Shown in pieces: positions 33,187 to 44,126 of a stretch of 64,000 nt of DNA (positions within the stretch are counted from its first letter, which is position 1; every line of letters begins with the position of its first letter). The DNA lies in the NCBI GenBank assembly GCA_015039465.1, contig MU130558.1:163700-227699 (forward strand). The letters run 5' to 3'. The notes below the pieces were generated by a model, which saw only the letters and a list, made by a program, of their open reading frames with translations, searched no databases and had not been told where the DNA came from. Both the position numbers and the translations under genes were made by a program. The stretch comes from Phlegmacium glaucopus. Taxonomy: Eukaryota; Basidiomycota; Agaricomycetes; Agaricales; Cortinariaceae.

Positions 33187-35118
33187 ATGTATAACCCAGA
33201 TGCGCCTGCTCTAAATGCCAATGAGACCCTCAAGGATGCGTCGGAGATTGAGTTTTGCCACTCTCCAAGCACCCAAGAGCAGCCTCTGTTGCCGGACACC
33301 TCAAAGAAGTGCAAACGAACTGAAGAATTGGATCAGGAAAGTGACAGCAATGACACACTGCCTTCTGTCATTGGAAAACCACTCCCAGGCCTCAAAGGCA
33401 AAGAACCAGCATGACGTGTGGCATCAAAGCGCTGATATGGTTTAAATCTGCATAAGCATGGTTTTTGCAATTTTTATCTATTATTTCAGCATAAATATTA
33501 ATTAATGCACCAATAACTGGCTAATACAACTGATAATAGACAAGGGAATCAGAGTCGTTTACCCTACAACTGCTGATTAGACCTATTACTGTGTGACTTA
33601 AATGCATATAGTTAATAAGTGTGGTCAATAGACTATCATTTGTTACACTACAAATTGCATGTCTGGATTAAAACCAATAAATCCATGAATATCCTTATAG
33701 ACTTGGCACAGGAAAAGTTAAATAAACAATATTGGGTTAGCAATGTCATGGGGTGTGATTTTGGAGCAACAGAATATTATTAATAAATATTCAGGGGAAG
33801 TTGGTGCCCTAGCAACAGTGGAAGCAGAATAACCAAGATAGTGGAACCATGTGATTGTGTGGGAATCATGATGATTAAGGATAGGGGGAGTGCTGAACAA
33901 TCATAAAGATTGTTTCCAGGCACAATAGGCACAGTTACCATCAAGAGGGGTGGAAACTACCTAAAATTAGTAACATGGGGCTAAAAATAGAATAACCCCT
34001 GTGTTTCAAGGAACAATGAGTGCACATGGTGCAAGGGTACCAGGAACCAGTATATCTATTTTTGGACATTATCTATTTTTAAAAATGTATAAAATACCTC
34101 CCAGGGTTTGTAAATAGTCAGAAAATTGGATTCTTTCTTTCCCCCCCTCAATTGCAACCTAGTACAGCTCACTGTCTTAGACATTGAGCAAGAACACTTG
34201 TCTTTGAGTAGTGGACTTGAAAATAAATCAGTTTCTCAGAGTTGTTTGACTTGTTGCAATAATTGTTGAATTGTTGTAAGAGTTGTTGTTGTGTTAAAGT
34301 CATAGCAGAAGCAAGAGGGCTTCTTGTGTATGCAATTGTGTTAAAGTCATAGCAGAAGTTTGAGTCTTCTTGTGTATGCAATTGTGTTGAAGTTGTAACA
34401 AAGTCTTGGACTTTTGTGTACACAAATTGTAAATCAATCAGAAAAGTCTTAGGAATTCTTCTACTGATTGTTGGTGCAAGCCATAAATTGCAAAACCACT
34501 TTAAAAGTTTGATCATCCTTCAATTGATCCAAATTATTGTTGTTGTTGTGTGTGATTAGTTGAAGTGAATTTCAAAATATTGGAAAGGTTATACTTTCTA
34601 GAAAACCCAACTTGCATTATTAAGATTGTATAAAGTATTGATTGAGTGATTGTTTTGAGTAGAGATTTATAATCTTGAAAATACACCTTTTCTCAACAAC
34701 CTCTGTGCAGTTACATCAGCGCGTGAAAAAACTGTCAGCTAGGGTCAAGGGGAACAATGCCTCCCCAAAGACCTGTCTCTTTTTCAAGAGTAATTTTACT
34801 GGTAAGTCCAGTTTTCCTCACTGTGTATTTTGTTATGAACTTATCTTTCTCTTATCAGTTGGATCCAAACCAGGGGCACCAGATCCCAAAAAATCAATAC
34901 CAGGTGAGCTTAAATTATTTATCATTATGCTGGGGTATCTACTGACAAAACCATTGATGTAGGTGCTGGTTCGTCAAAACTGCAACCAGAGGATGAGACC
35001 CTGGTCCGACTGCGTCAATCCGTTGCTCCAGGTAAGCTTTTATTGTCATTCTGGGGTATCTACTGACAAAAATATCAATATAGGCGCTGGTTCATCAATG
35101 CTGCAACCAGAGGACGAG
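33187..35118 (+). pseudogene. Uncharacterised spliced gene split by LTR W2 and cut by V copy B
   Basis: The first coding block (33187-33414) starts MYNPDAPALNANETLKDASE and is hydrophilic. An in-frame TGA follows at 33412. Removing LTR W2 and one copy of GCGC continues the same frame into VKKLSARVKGNN and FFKSNFTG. Exons 34723-34801, 34859-34903, 34963-35031 and 35084-35118 join by clear GT-AG introns, all in phase 1. The last two exons, with their introns, are a tandem duplication (both read GAGSS.LQPEDET). The gene ends abruptly where V copy B begins. Family not recognised; the TGA and both insertions make it a broken gene. Confidence 0.55.
33433..34718 (+). mobile_element. Solo LTR, family W, copy 2 (1286 bp)
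   Basis: Starts TGATATGGTTTAAATC, ends GTTACATCA, flanked by GCGC at 33429-33432 and 34719-34722. Nearly identical to W1 (7626-8932), differing by a few substitutions and short deletions, so the family moved recently. It interrupts the gene at 33187-35118. Confidence 0.85.
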
Positions 35119-36057
35119 ACCCGGTATCGCACACCAATACTGATTGGTAGCGTGAGAACAAAGCTTAAAATTTGCCATCATGAAAATAAGCGGACTTTGA
35201 ATTCACTTACCTATTTTGGAAGCAGCCCTGAATTGCGTTCCTGGTCAACAAAATCATTCGTTCAACGTTATCATCCTCATCGCTCATCATATTCTCAATG
35301 TCTCACACTATGCTCTCCATCATTTTCACTATTGACATGCTCCTAAATATCTACCATCCATTTGTTCCTTGGCTAGCAATTCAACAAAGCGATCAATCTA
35401 CTATTCGCATCAGTCATCGGCTCGTGTTTGATCGTATCTTTGGTCCATCATTTCAAGAATGGCCCCTTTATGGACGCATCAACTACATCTCCCATTATGT
35501 ACAAGGCTTTGTCATTGTTGTTGTGGCTATGGACCCACAAGTCTTCCCCTCAGCCTTCTATCTTGCCATCCCTTGCTCCTGGATCTCACTCAGTCCCCTA
35601 TCCTCACTCATCTACCTCTTATCTTATCATTCACTGCCAAAACCATCATTCACGCGGTACATGAAGCCTTCCCACCCTCTTTATGACAATTTAGGAAGTC
35701 CAGGAGGATCACGACTAAGCAGGAATTGCAGATGAATCAGCAGCAGAGGATTATTCTCGCAGTGTGTCAAGTGTTATCACGGCTGCGCGACATGGGACCA
35801 TGGGCAAGTAGTGTTTTCTCGGGAACAAGGCTGCGCCTTTCAAGTGTTGACTCAGGACCTTTCACATTTTTGACATGACCACACGCCTATGGAGTTGATA
35901 TATTTTTGCTATTGGACTATGTACACTGCCTTCTTTTCTTTTCTCTTGCACTTTGACACTTTACAGATTTTTTTATTGTTCCTTTTTCTTTTTCTTTTCC
36001 ATTGTTCTTTTCTTCTCGCAGCTGTCCTCTCTTTATCTTTCTTCCTTTGACAGCGCG
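35119..36057 (+). mobile_element. V element copy B (5' part)
   Basis: Begins with TATCGCACACCAATAC next to an exon and runs to GACAGCGCGT at 36057. There it abuts, tail to tail, the 3' end of copy C. The last ~430 bp of a full V are missing. Confidence 0.8.
35298..35735 (+). CDS. V-element ORF, copy B
   Basis: 145 codons, MSHTMLSIIFTIDML to SRLSRNCR, no stop. It shares F in place of Y and LYGRINY with copies C and F, so B, C and F form one subfamily and A, D and E another. Function unknown. Confidence 0.4.
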   Translation: MSHTMLSIIFTIDMLLNIYHPFVPWLAIQQSDQSTIRISHRLVFDRIFGPSFQEWPLYGRINYISHYVQGFVIVVVAMDPQVFPSAFYLAIPCSWISLSPLSSLIYLLSYHSLPKPSFTRYMKPSHPLYDNLGSPGGSRLSRNCR

Positions 36058-36396
36058 TTATAAATCATTGTTGTTGTTGTATATAAACACCAACCAGAGA
36101 GCAGTGGACCAGACCTTAGGTCAAGAGACTCCCTGTTGTTCGTTTAGGGAAGGTATAACCTTGACTTTTAACACACAGAGGTAAGGGGAAAGAATAGAGA
36201 TGAGAAGGATGAGGATGAAGATCTTGGAAGGTGACTGAGGTAGAGGACAAGGACAAGGATGGGTGAGAAAGAGACAATAGGTTCAGTAAGACTATAGCGG
36301 TTGAGGGATAGGGGATAGATTGACAGTAAGGGGCAAGAAAAGGGAACTTAAGGGAGGAATTCACTGGAATTCCACTGAGATGATGAAAGTGGGGGG

Positions 36397-36924
36397 NNNN
36401 NNNNNNNNNNNNNNNNNNNNNNNNNNNNNNNNNNNNNNNNNNNNNNNNNNNNNNNNNNNNNNNNNNNNNNNNNNNNNNNNNNNNNNNNNNNNNNNNNNNN
36501 NNNNNNNNNNNNNNNNNNNNNNNNNNNNNNNNNNNNNNNNNNNNNNNNNNNNNNNNNNNNNNNNNNNNNNNNNNNNNNNNNNNNNNNNNNNNNNNNNNNN
36601 NNNNNNNNNNNNNNNNNNNNNNNNNNNNNNNNNNNNNNNNNNNNNNNNNNNNNNNNNNNNNNNNNNNNNNNNNNNNNNNNNNNNNNNNNNNNNNNNNNNN
36701 NNNNNNNNNNNNNNNNNNNNNNNNNNNNNNNNNNNNNNNNNNNNNNNNNNNNNNNNNNNNNNNNNNNNNNNNNNNNNNNNNNNNNNNNNNNNNNNNNNNN
36801 NNNNNNNNNNNNNNNNNNNNNNNNNNNNNNNNNNNNNNNNNNNNNNNNNNNNNNNNNNNNNNNNNNNNNNNNNNNNNNNNNNNNNNNNNNNNNNNNNNNN
36901 NNNNNNNNNNNNNNNNNNNNNNNN
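36397..36924. other. Assembly gap (528 N)
   Basis: A run of N. Open frames translated across it are not meaningful. Confidence 1.
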
Positions 36925-37466
36925 CTGCTTAGTTGTGAACCTCCTGGACTTCCTAAATTGTCATAAAGAGGGTGGGAAGGCTTCAGGTACCGCGTGAATG
37001 ATGGTTTTGGCAGTGAATGATAAGATAAGAGGTAGATGAGTGAGGATAGGGGACTGAGTGAAATCCAAGAGCGAGGGATGGCAAGATAGATGGCTGAGGG
37101 GAAGACTTGTGGGTCCATAGCCACAACAACAATGACAAAGCCTTGTACATAATGGGAGATGTAGTTGATGCGTCCATAAAGGGGCTGTTCTTGAAATGAT
37201 GGACCAAAGACACAATCAAACACGAGCCAATGACCAATGCGAATAGTAGATTGATTGCTTGGCTGGATCACTAGCCAAGGAATGAATGGATGGTATATGC
37301 TTAGGAGCATGTTGATAGTGAAAACAATGGAGAGCATAGTGTGAGACATTGAGAGTATGATGAGCGATGAGGGTGATAACGTTGAACGAATGATTTGTTG
37401 ACCAGGAACACGATTCAGGGCTGCTTCCAAAATAGGTAAGTGAATTTGAAGTCTGCTTATTTTCAT
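36925..37466 (-). CDS. V-element ORF, copy C, with extended N-terminus
   Basis: In this copy the frame is open further upstream and begins MKISRLQIHLPILEAALNRV before the MSHTMLS start used elsewhere. Copy F shares most of the extension from EAALNRVPGQQIIRS; in copies A, B, D and E an extra A in CAAAATCATT or a related change shifts it. The C-terminal codons run into the gap. Confidence 0.35.
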
Positions 37467-38877
37467 GATGGCGACTTTTAAGCTTTCTTCTCATGCTACC
37501 AATCAGTATTGGTGTGCGATAACGGGGCCCCGTGAATCCATGAATACAGTGTGCCATATTGGGAACTACACACTGTGTGGAAAGATACAGATTCACAGAA
37601 TGCCTACGGCACCTTTATATGCTGGGCAAACCTATCATTAGCATGGCCGGTAAGTATTTTCTGGCACCAGCACTGGCCTTAGGACCTGGAACTAGCAGTG
37701 TATATCTTTAAAATACAAGGGGCAGTGTATTATAGATGTTGAATGCAATTTGTATTCATTTTTGAGCAGTAAAATTGGACTGTAATAGAGAAGGCTGATT
37801 CCGGTTCTGGGACCGGACTCAATACCTGGGACTGGCAGTACATATTTTTTAAATATGAGAAACAGTGTATTATAGATATTCAATGAAATTTATATTCATT
37901 TTTGAGCAGGAAAATTTGACTGTGATAGAGAACACCAACACCAGAGAGGGTGCCAGAGGTCATGCCGGGTCTGGGACCAGACTCAATACCCAGCACAGGC
38001 AGGACATTTTTTTAAAATATGAGAGACAGTGTATTATGGATATTAAATGAAATTGGTACTCATTTTTGAGCAGGAAAATTGGACTGTGGTACAGGAGGCT
38101 GATGCCAGGAAGGGTCCTGGAGGTCATGCCATTTCCAGGACCGGACTCAATACCTGGCACTGGCAGTACATATTTCTTAAAATATGAGAAACAGTGTATT
38201 ATAGATATTAAATGCAATTTGTATTCATTTTTGAGCAGGAAAAGTGGACTGTGATAGAGAAGGCCGATGCCAGAGAGGGTGCCGTAGGTCTTGCCAATGC
38301 TGGGACCGGACTCAATACCTGGCACACACATTACATATTTGTAAAATATGAGAAACAGTGTATTATGGATATTAAATGCACTTTGTACTCATTTTTGAGC
38401 AGGAAAATTAGACTGTGATACAAGAGCCTGATGTCAGAGAGGGTCCCAGAGATCATGCCAGGTCTGGGACAGGACTCAATACCTGGCACTGGCAGTACAT
38501 ATTTTTTAAATATCAGAAACAGTGTATTATAGATATTCAATGCAATTTGTATTCATTTTTGAGCAGGAAAATTGGACTGTGATGGAGAACACTGATGCCA
38601 GAGGAGGTGCCAGAGGTCATGCCAGTTCTGGCCCAGACCCAATACCTGGTGCCAGCAGTACATATTTGTTAAACTATGAGAAATAGTGTATTATCAATAT
38701 TCACTGTAATTTGTACTCATTTTTGAGCTGGAAAATTGGACTGTGATACAGGAGGCTGATCCCAGAGAGGGTGCCAGAGGTCTTTCCAGTTCTAGGACCA
38801 GCCTCAATACCTGGCACCAGCATTACATATTTTAAAAATCCCAGAAATAGTGTATTATGGATCCGAAATGCACTTTG

Positions 38878-39277
38878 TGTTACAACTTCGAACGGCTCAG
38901 AGGCTTCTGGCCGTAAACAGTCGTATGAAAGATCGGTTCGTCGTAGTCTGAGCTCTGCAGAATACCAAGACAAGTAGTCAAGGCAGAGTCTAGAGAGTTT
39001 GAGGTCGTTCGAGTAGAAAGTAAACGCGTTAGATTCTCAAGAATTAGCTAAGGTTTACATCTGGTGTGACTAGCGTATTTATAGTAAATAGAGAGAGTCG
39101 TGCATATGGTGAGTCGTCCGCATGTAAGAAGGTATGCATAGATAAAAATAGGTGAAACGATGAAAAAGGTGAGGAATGCATATGTAAACGGAAATGAAAG
39201 AGGGAAGGTGAAAAGCATGTAGGTGAAACGAGCACATGTTTGGTGGAGATAAGAAAAGGAAAAGAAAGTTCGTAACA
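38878..39277 (-). mobile_element. 400-bp solo LTR with CTTTG target duplication
   Basis: Starts TGTTAC, ends GTAACA, flanked by CTTTG at 38873-38877 and 39278-39282. On the minus strand ACTATAAATACGC near 39083 is a good TATA box, so the LTR probably reads in that direction. It interrupts one 155-bp unit of the surrounding array. No related internal sequence is in the window. Confidence 0.9.
39075..39083 (-). promoter_or_regulatory. TATA box of the 400-bp solo LTR
   Basis: Minus-strand CTATAAATACGC in the middle of the LTR. Confidence 0.4.
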
Positions 39278-40354
39278 CTTTGTATTCATTTTTGATCATG
39301 AAAATGGATTTTGATGCCAGCGACAGTTGCCAGATGTCTTGCCAGTTCCAGAACTGCAGTCAATACCTGGACCCAGCAGTACATATTTCTTAACATACAA
39401 GAAAGTATATTATTGATATTAAATGCAATTTGTATTCATCTTTGGGCAGGAAAATTGGACTGCAACAGGGAATTTTGATCCCAGAGAGGATGCCACAGGT
39501 CTGTCTAATCAAGATGTATCATATATACTGCTGGTGCCGGGTATGGAGTCGTGTCCCAGAACTGGCATGACCTCTGGCACATTCTCCAGCAACAACCTTC
39601 TCTATCACAGTCCAATTTTCCTGCCCAAAAATGAATACAAATTTCATTGAATATCTATAATACACTGTCTCATATTTTGAAAAAATATGTAATGCCTGTG
39701 CTGGGTATTGAGTCCGGTCCCAGACCTGGCAAGAGCTCTGGCACCCTCTCCAGGATCAGCCTCCCCTATCAAAGTCCAATTGTCCTGCTGAAAAATGAAT
39801 ACAAATTACATTTAATATCTATAATACACTGTTTCTCATATTTTAAAAAATATGTAATGCAGGTGCTGGGTATTGAGTCTGGTCTCGGAAATGGCATGAC
39901 CTTTGGCACCCTCTGGGGTATCAGCCTCCTGTATCACAGTCCAATTTTCCTGCTCAAAAATGAGTACAAATTTCATTGAATATCCATAATACACTGTTTC
40001 TCATATTTTAAAAAATATGTACTGCCAGTGCTGGGTATTGAGGCCAGTCCCGGACCCAGAAAGACCTCTGGCACCCACTCTGGCATTAGCCTTCTCTATC
40101 ACAGTCCAATTCCCCTGCTCAAAAATGAATACAAATTGCATTCAATATCTATAATACACTGTTTCTTTTATTTTACAAAATATATACTGCTACTTCCAGG
40201 TCCTAAGGTCAGTGTTGGTGCTGGAACATGCTTACTGGCCATGTTAATGATAGGTTTGCCTGGCATATGAAGGTGCCGTAGGCATTCCATGAATCCATAT
40301 CTTTCCACACAGTGTGTAGTTCCCAATATGGCACACTGTATTCATGGATTCATG

Positions 40355-40440
40355 GGGCCCCGTGAATCTGTATGATTCGACACACTGTAACCATTCCTTG
40401 AATCATATCATTCAGCACACTGTAGTGTCCCTACCTGTTG
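40355..40440. repeat. P module next to a GGGGCCCC hub
   Basis: CCCCGTGAATCTGTATGATT, then CACACTGTAACC and CACTGTAGTGTCCCTA. The same module is at 59432-59491 (direct) and 61345-61433 (inverted). Here it follows the right end of the inverted-repeat element and precedes a Ty3 pol fragment. Confidence 0.7.
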
Positions 40441-40486
40441 GGAGAGGATGTAAGGGTCTGAAAGGCTTGGTCATAGACAATTTGTT

Positions 40487-41011
40487 TCATTGACAGTCTG
40501 CACAGCTGGGGATGTAAGCTTGCTCAAGGTCACAATGCATGTTGGGCCAGTAAAATGAGTCCTGTAGGGAAGCAAAGGATTTAGAGGTCCCAAAGTGGCC
40601 TAAAGAATTGTGATCCAAGTGGAAGAGAGTTTCATGAATCTTGGGTATTGTGGGGATGACAAGACGGTTGTTAATGAACCAGAAACCGTTTTCTGACTGG
40701 ATGGAGTCCATTCCTATGGATGCAAGGGTGAGTTTCTGAACAAAAGGATCATTAATATACCCCTCTTTGATTCCTGATAGAAGGGCATCATCGAGACTGA
40801 GTTTGGAAGTGATAGAGCTGGACTTGGAGGAAAAAAGTGAGCACACAGAGTAAAGGTCAGGGTTGGGAAGTTGTGAAAGAGTGTTGGCAACACAGTTTTG
40901 ATTGCCTGGGAGATATTTGATTGAAGCATCATACTGGGAAAGAAATTCCATCCAATGAGCTTGACATTGTGAAAGGGCGACAATGACAACACGCCAGCAA
41001 GTCCAACTCAC
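40487..41011 (-). pseudogene. Ty3/gypsy pol fragment: RNase H end and integrase zinc finger
   Basis: Minus-strand frame: QAHWMEFLSQYDASIKYLPG then NQNCVANTLSQLPN is the C-terminal RNase H/connection signature. HLDHNSLGHFGTSKSFASLQ with YWPNMHCDLEQAYIPSCADC is the H2C2 integrase zinc finger. The frame stops at CADCQ. The next domain, the integrase core, is absent here but present at 59498-59951 on the plus strand, and both pieces sit against a P module. Reverse transcriptase is absent. Confidence 0.85.
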
Positions 41012-41448
41012 TGGTGCTGTTTTGTTACTCCAACCTCCATCTCAACCACCACCAATGACAATGATGACACACTATAAATCGTTGTTGTTGTTGTATATAA
41101 ACACCAACCAGAGAGCAGTGGACCAGACCTTAGGTCAAGAGACTCCCTGTTGTTCGTTTAGGGAAGGTATAACCTTGACTTTTAACACACAGAGGTTAGA
41201 GGAAAGAATAGAGAAGAGAAGGAGGAGGATGAAGGTCTTGGAAGATGAATGAGGTATAAGACAAGGATGAGGATGAGCAAGAGAGAGTCTTCAGTAAGAC
41301 TATAGCAGTTGAGGAATAGGGGATAGATTGACAGTAAGGGGCAAGAAAAGCGAACTTAAGGGAGGAATTCACTGGAATTCCACTGAGATGATGAATGTGG
41401 GGGGTAAGAATGAATTGAACTGAACTACCTATCCTGGTACAAAAGAGC

Positions 41449-41456
41449 AGTATTTA
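41449..41456 (-). promoter_or_regulatory. TATA box of V copy D
   Basis: The plus-strand text TATTTATACCC is GGGTATAAATA on the element strand, at the same place as in copy E (59035). Confidence 0.45.
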
Positions 41457-41750
41457 TACCCTAAGGATGAGGCTATGTAAAACAAATAAAAAGAAAGAAG
41501 TACGCGCTGTCAAAGGAAGAATGATGAAGAGAGGACAGCTGCGAGAAGAAAGAACAATGGAAAGGAAGAAGGAACAATAAAAAGATCTGTAAAATGTCAA
41601 AGTGTGGTCATGTCAAAAATGTGAAAGGTCCTGAGTCAACACTTGAAAGGCGCAGCCTTGTTCCCGAGAAAATACTACTTGCCCATGATCCCATGTCGCG
41701 CAGCCTTGATAACACTTGACACACTGCGAGAATAATCCTCTGCTGCTGAT

Positions 41751-42205
41751 TCATCTGCAATTCCTGCTTAGTTGTGATCCTCCTGGACTTCCTAAATTGT
41801 CATAAAGAGGGTGGGAAGGCTTCAGGTACCGCGTGAATGATGGTTTTGGCAGTGAATGATAAGATAAGAGGTAGATAATTGAGGATAGGGGACTGAGTGA
41901 GATCCAGGAGCGAGGTATGGCAAGATAGATAGCTGAGGGGAAGACTTGTGGGTCCATAGCCACAACAACAATGACAAAGCCTTTTACATAATGGGAGATG
42001 TAGCTGATGTGTCCATAAACAGGCTGTTCTTGAAATGATGGGCCAAAGATATGATCAAACACGAGCCAAATGTCCAGCGCAATACCGACTGATGCTGAAT
42101 AGTAGATTGATCGCTTTGTTGTATCACTAGCCAAGGGACAAACGGATGGTAGATGTTAAGGAGCATGTCGATAGTGTAAATGATAGACAACATAGTGGAA
42201 GACAT
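41751..42205 (-). pseudogene. V-element ORF, copy D, frameshifted
   Basis: The N-terminal part (MSSTMLSIIYTIDML to QSDQSTI) and the C-terminal part (FDHIFGPSFQEQPVYG to LSRNCR) are in different frames. A ~20-bp insertion around 42082-42102 (GCGCAATACCGACTGATGCT) replaces the expected sequence. Confidence 0.5.
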
Positions 42206-42382
42206 TGAGGATATGATGAGCGATGAGGATGTTATCGTTGAACGAATGGTTTTGTTGACCAGGAACGCGATTCAGGGCCGCTTCCAAAATAGGTAAGCAA
42301 ATTCAAAGTCCGCTTATTTTCATGATGGCGACTTTTAAGCTTTCTTCTCACGCTACCAATCAGTATTGGTGCGTGACAACGC

Positions 42383-42848
42383 CAGCGAGTCGAACTTGCT
42401 GGTGCTGTTTCATTTGGCTTCAATGCTGGCCACCTCCAGCAAGTCATTATGACTTGCTGGTGTGTTTCTATTGTATTTACATCATATATATAGTATTTAC
42501 ATTATATGTATTGTATATATTGTAGTATATAATATAATAAAATAATATACATATATGAAATATGTACTGAATTATACAAAAGTCTGAACCAGATGCTTAC
42601 ACCAAACCAGGGTGGACACAGAAACCTTCGAAAAACCATAACAATTATTATTTTATCATATATATGTATATATCAACCATTAGTCCTCTGGCTGCTGGAA
42701 CCCCTCACAGGAGGGTTCCTGCATAACATGTACCTCACAGGAGTACATGCTACTTGCCATTGGATACATAAGTGACGGAGGTGGAATTGCCCAAGGCTCC
42801 ATCAACCCTCTGGCTGCCAGAACCCCTCACAGGAGGGCTCTTGCATGG
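42383..42848. repeat. AT-rich spacer and first unit of a CCTCACAGGAG repeat
   Basis: 42475-42570 is TA-rich simple sequence. 42680-42800 is a unit with CCCCTCACAGGAGGG and GTACCTCACAGGAGTACA; a second unit starts at 42807, is cut by the MITE at 42849 and resumes at 43395. No gene. Confidence 0.6.
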
Positions 42849-43390
42849 CTAGGGTTACCAAAGTTCAGTTCAGTTCAGTTCTTCACCTCCTCAGCCTGAA
42901 CTGAAATGAACTGTTTGCATATGGTCCTGAACTGAACTGAACCATTTAAGAACTGGTTTGAACTGAACTGAACTGAAGAACCATTATAAAATCTGAAATT
43001 TTACCTTTTCTGAAAATTTATTGTACAAAGACCTTCCTTAGCCCTTAGCCACTTGATTTCCACTCATATATGATCTCAGAACACAGAAAACCATTGTTTT
43101 ATATTTATTTTCCTAAATAGGCAGTACTGATCTATGCTGACATAATAACATCACATACCAAGTCTGGCCATTACCTCCTTCCTTAGTCATTATTTCATGC
43201 TCAAAAGGACTGCCAAACCATTCCAATGTTCATAAATTACTGAAGGATCACTTTCCATACAATGTTAAGTCAAAAGAAGAGAATTGCCTGGCCTTCTGGG
43301 ACCTAATGGTTCAGCAGTTCAGTTCAGTTCGAACTGCATGAACCATAAATCTCTAAATGCCTGAACCTGAACTGAACTTTGGTAACCCTA
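42849..43390. mobile_element. hAT-type MITE (542 bp)
   Basis: The ends are TAGGGTTACCAAAGTTCAG and the complement CTGAACTTTGGTAACCCTA. Subterminal TTCAG/CTGAA words repeat on both sides. The terminal sequence matches the transposon end at 54628, so that hAT or a relative could mobilise it. It sits inside a CCTCACAGGAG repeat. The target duplication is obscured because the flanks are themselves palindromic (TGCATG). Confidence 0.8.
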
Positions 43391-44120
43391 TCCATGCAAT
43401 GTACCTCACAGGAGTACACGCCACTTGCCATTGGACGTCTGGGGACCTGGGGATAATTCCACCGAGGGAGGATGATAGTGGTTGAAAACGAACCATAAAA
43501 TACTAAGTTTGGAAAGTAAACAAAGACCACGTGATTACTGTAATCACATGGTCTTAGCATATGTTATCGAAAGCCCAGCTGTCACAACAAGTGACTACAG
43601 TCTATGTGTGACAATTTGTGACTGCTGATGGTTGTCTATGGCCATCTATAGGCTATTCAATGAAATTGACAAAATAAAGAGGTATAAAATGAAATAAAAA
43701 TTGCACATAATTGGTTGTGCCTGATAGATGATAAGTAGATAAACATATTAAAATATTTGATCTAATTGCATCATCATCGTCATTGCATCGTCATTAGATC
43801 ATCTTGCATCATCATTAGATCATCTTGCATCATCATTAGATCATCTTGCATCATCATTAGATCATCTTGCATCATCATTGGATCATTTTCCATCGTCACT
43901 AGATCATCTTGCATCATCATTGGTAGATACATAGCCACAACTGGAGTGTATAAGAAGATTAACTAATTGAGGCAAATCTTCATCAGTTTACACCAATACA
44001 CCAGGTATTGGCTACTCAGAGCTCATTGACTACTCACTTAATCATCCTCTCTCTGTAACCTGTTCTATAAACACATCCTATATTTCCAACAAAACAAAGC
44101 ACTTCTAAGTTCTATCCTAA
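43391..44120. other. Spacer with a palindrome and a 21-bp minisatellite
   Basis: 43527-43555 is a near-perfect palindrome (GACCACGTGATTAC and complement). 43785-43925 holds about six units of TTAGATCATCTTGCATCATCA. No gene. Confidence 0.6.
43785..43925. repeat. 21-bp minisatellite
   Basis: About six or seven units of ATTAGATCATCTTGCATCATC. As 21 is a multiple of 3, the frame through it is open (IIIRSSC repeated), which is why a 66-codon frame appears. Confidence 0.8.
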
Positions 44121-44126
44121 TTCTTC

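Larger units (their letters stand above)
36058..37523 (-). mobile_element. V element copy C, containing the assembly gap
   Basis: On the minus strand it starts near 37521 with ATCGCACACCAATAC and ends at 36058 with GATTTATA. The gap covers roughly the part equivalent to 58663-59093 in copy E (about 430 bp), so the 528 N are a fair estimate of the missing length. Its 5' end abuts the GGGGCCCC end of the next element. Confidence 0.75.
37524..40363. mobile_element. 2.8-kb inverted-repeat element with GGGGCCCC ends and internal 150-bp arrays
   Basis: The left end GGGGCCCCGTGAATCCATGA and the right end complement pair for roughly 150 bp (including ACACACTGTGTGGAAAGATA and the region near 37620 / 40250). 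Inside, a ~155-bp unit (containing CAGTGTATTATAGATAT and GAGCAGGAAAATTGGACTG) is repeated about seven times in one orientation (37690-38850), then about five times in the opposite orientation (39290-40200). No transposase is seen. The short frames inside are repeat units. A solo LTR splits it at 38878. Confidence 0.75.
41069..42382 (-). mobile_element. V element copy D (full length)
   Basis: Minus strand: starts near 42382 with TGTCACGCACCAATACTG, ends at 41069 with ACGATTTATA. It contains the ORF region, TATA box and 3' region and matches copy E closely. Similar 35-bp words (GCCAGCAAGTCCAACTCACT and GCCAGCGAGTCGAACTTGCT) lie on both sides, at 40993 and 42380, a duplicated or nested target. 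Confidence 0.8.

Noticed and set aside
36320..37466. Open frames of 225 and 372 codons across the N run
   Set aside because: Most of their length is unknown bases; only the part right of 36924 is real V-element sequence.
43785..43925. Possible CRISPR-like array
   Set aside because: Units are contiguous with no unique spacers; it is a minisatellite in a eukaryotic genome.
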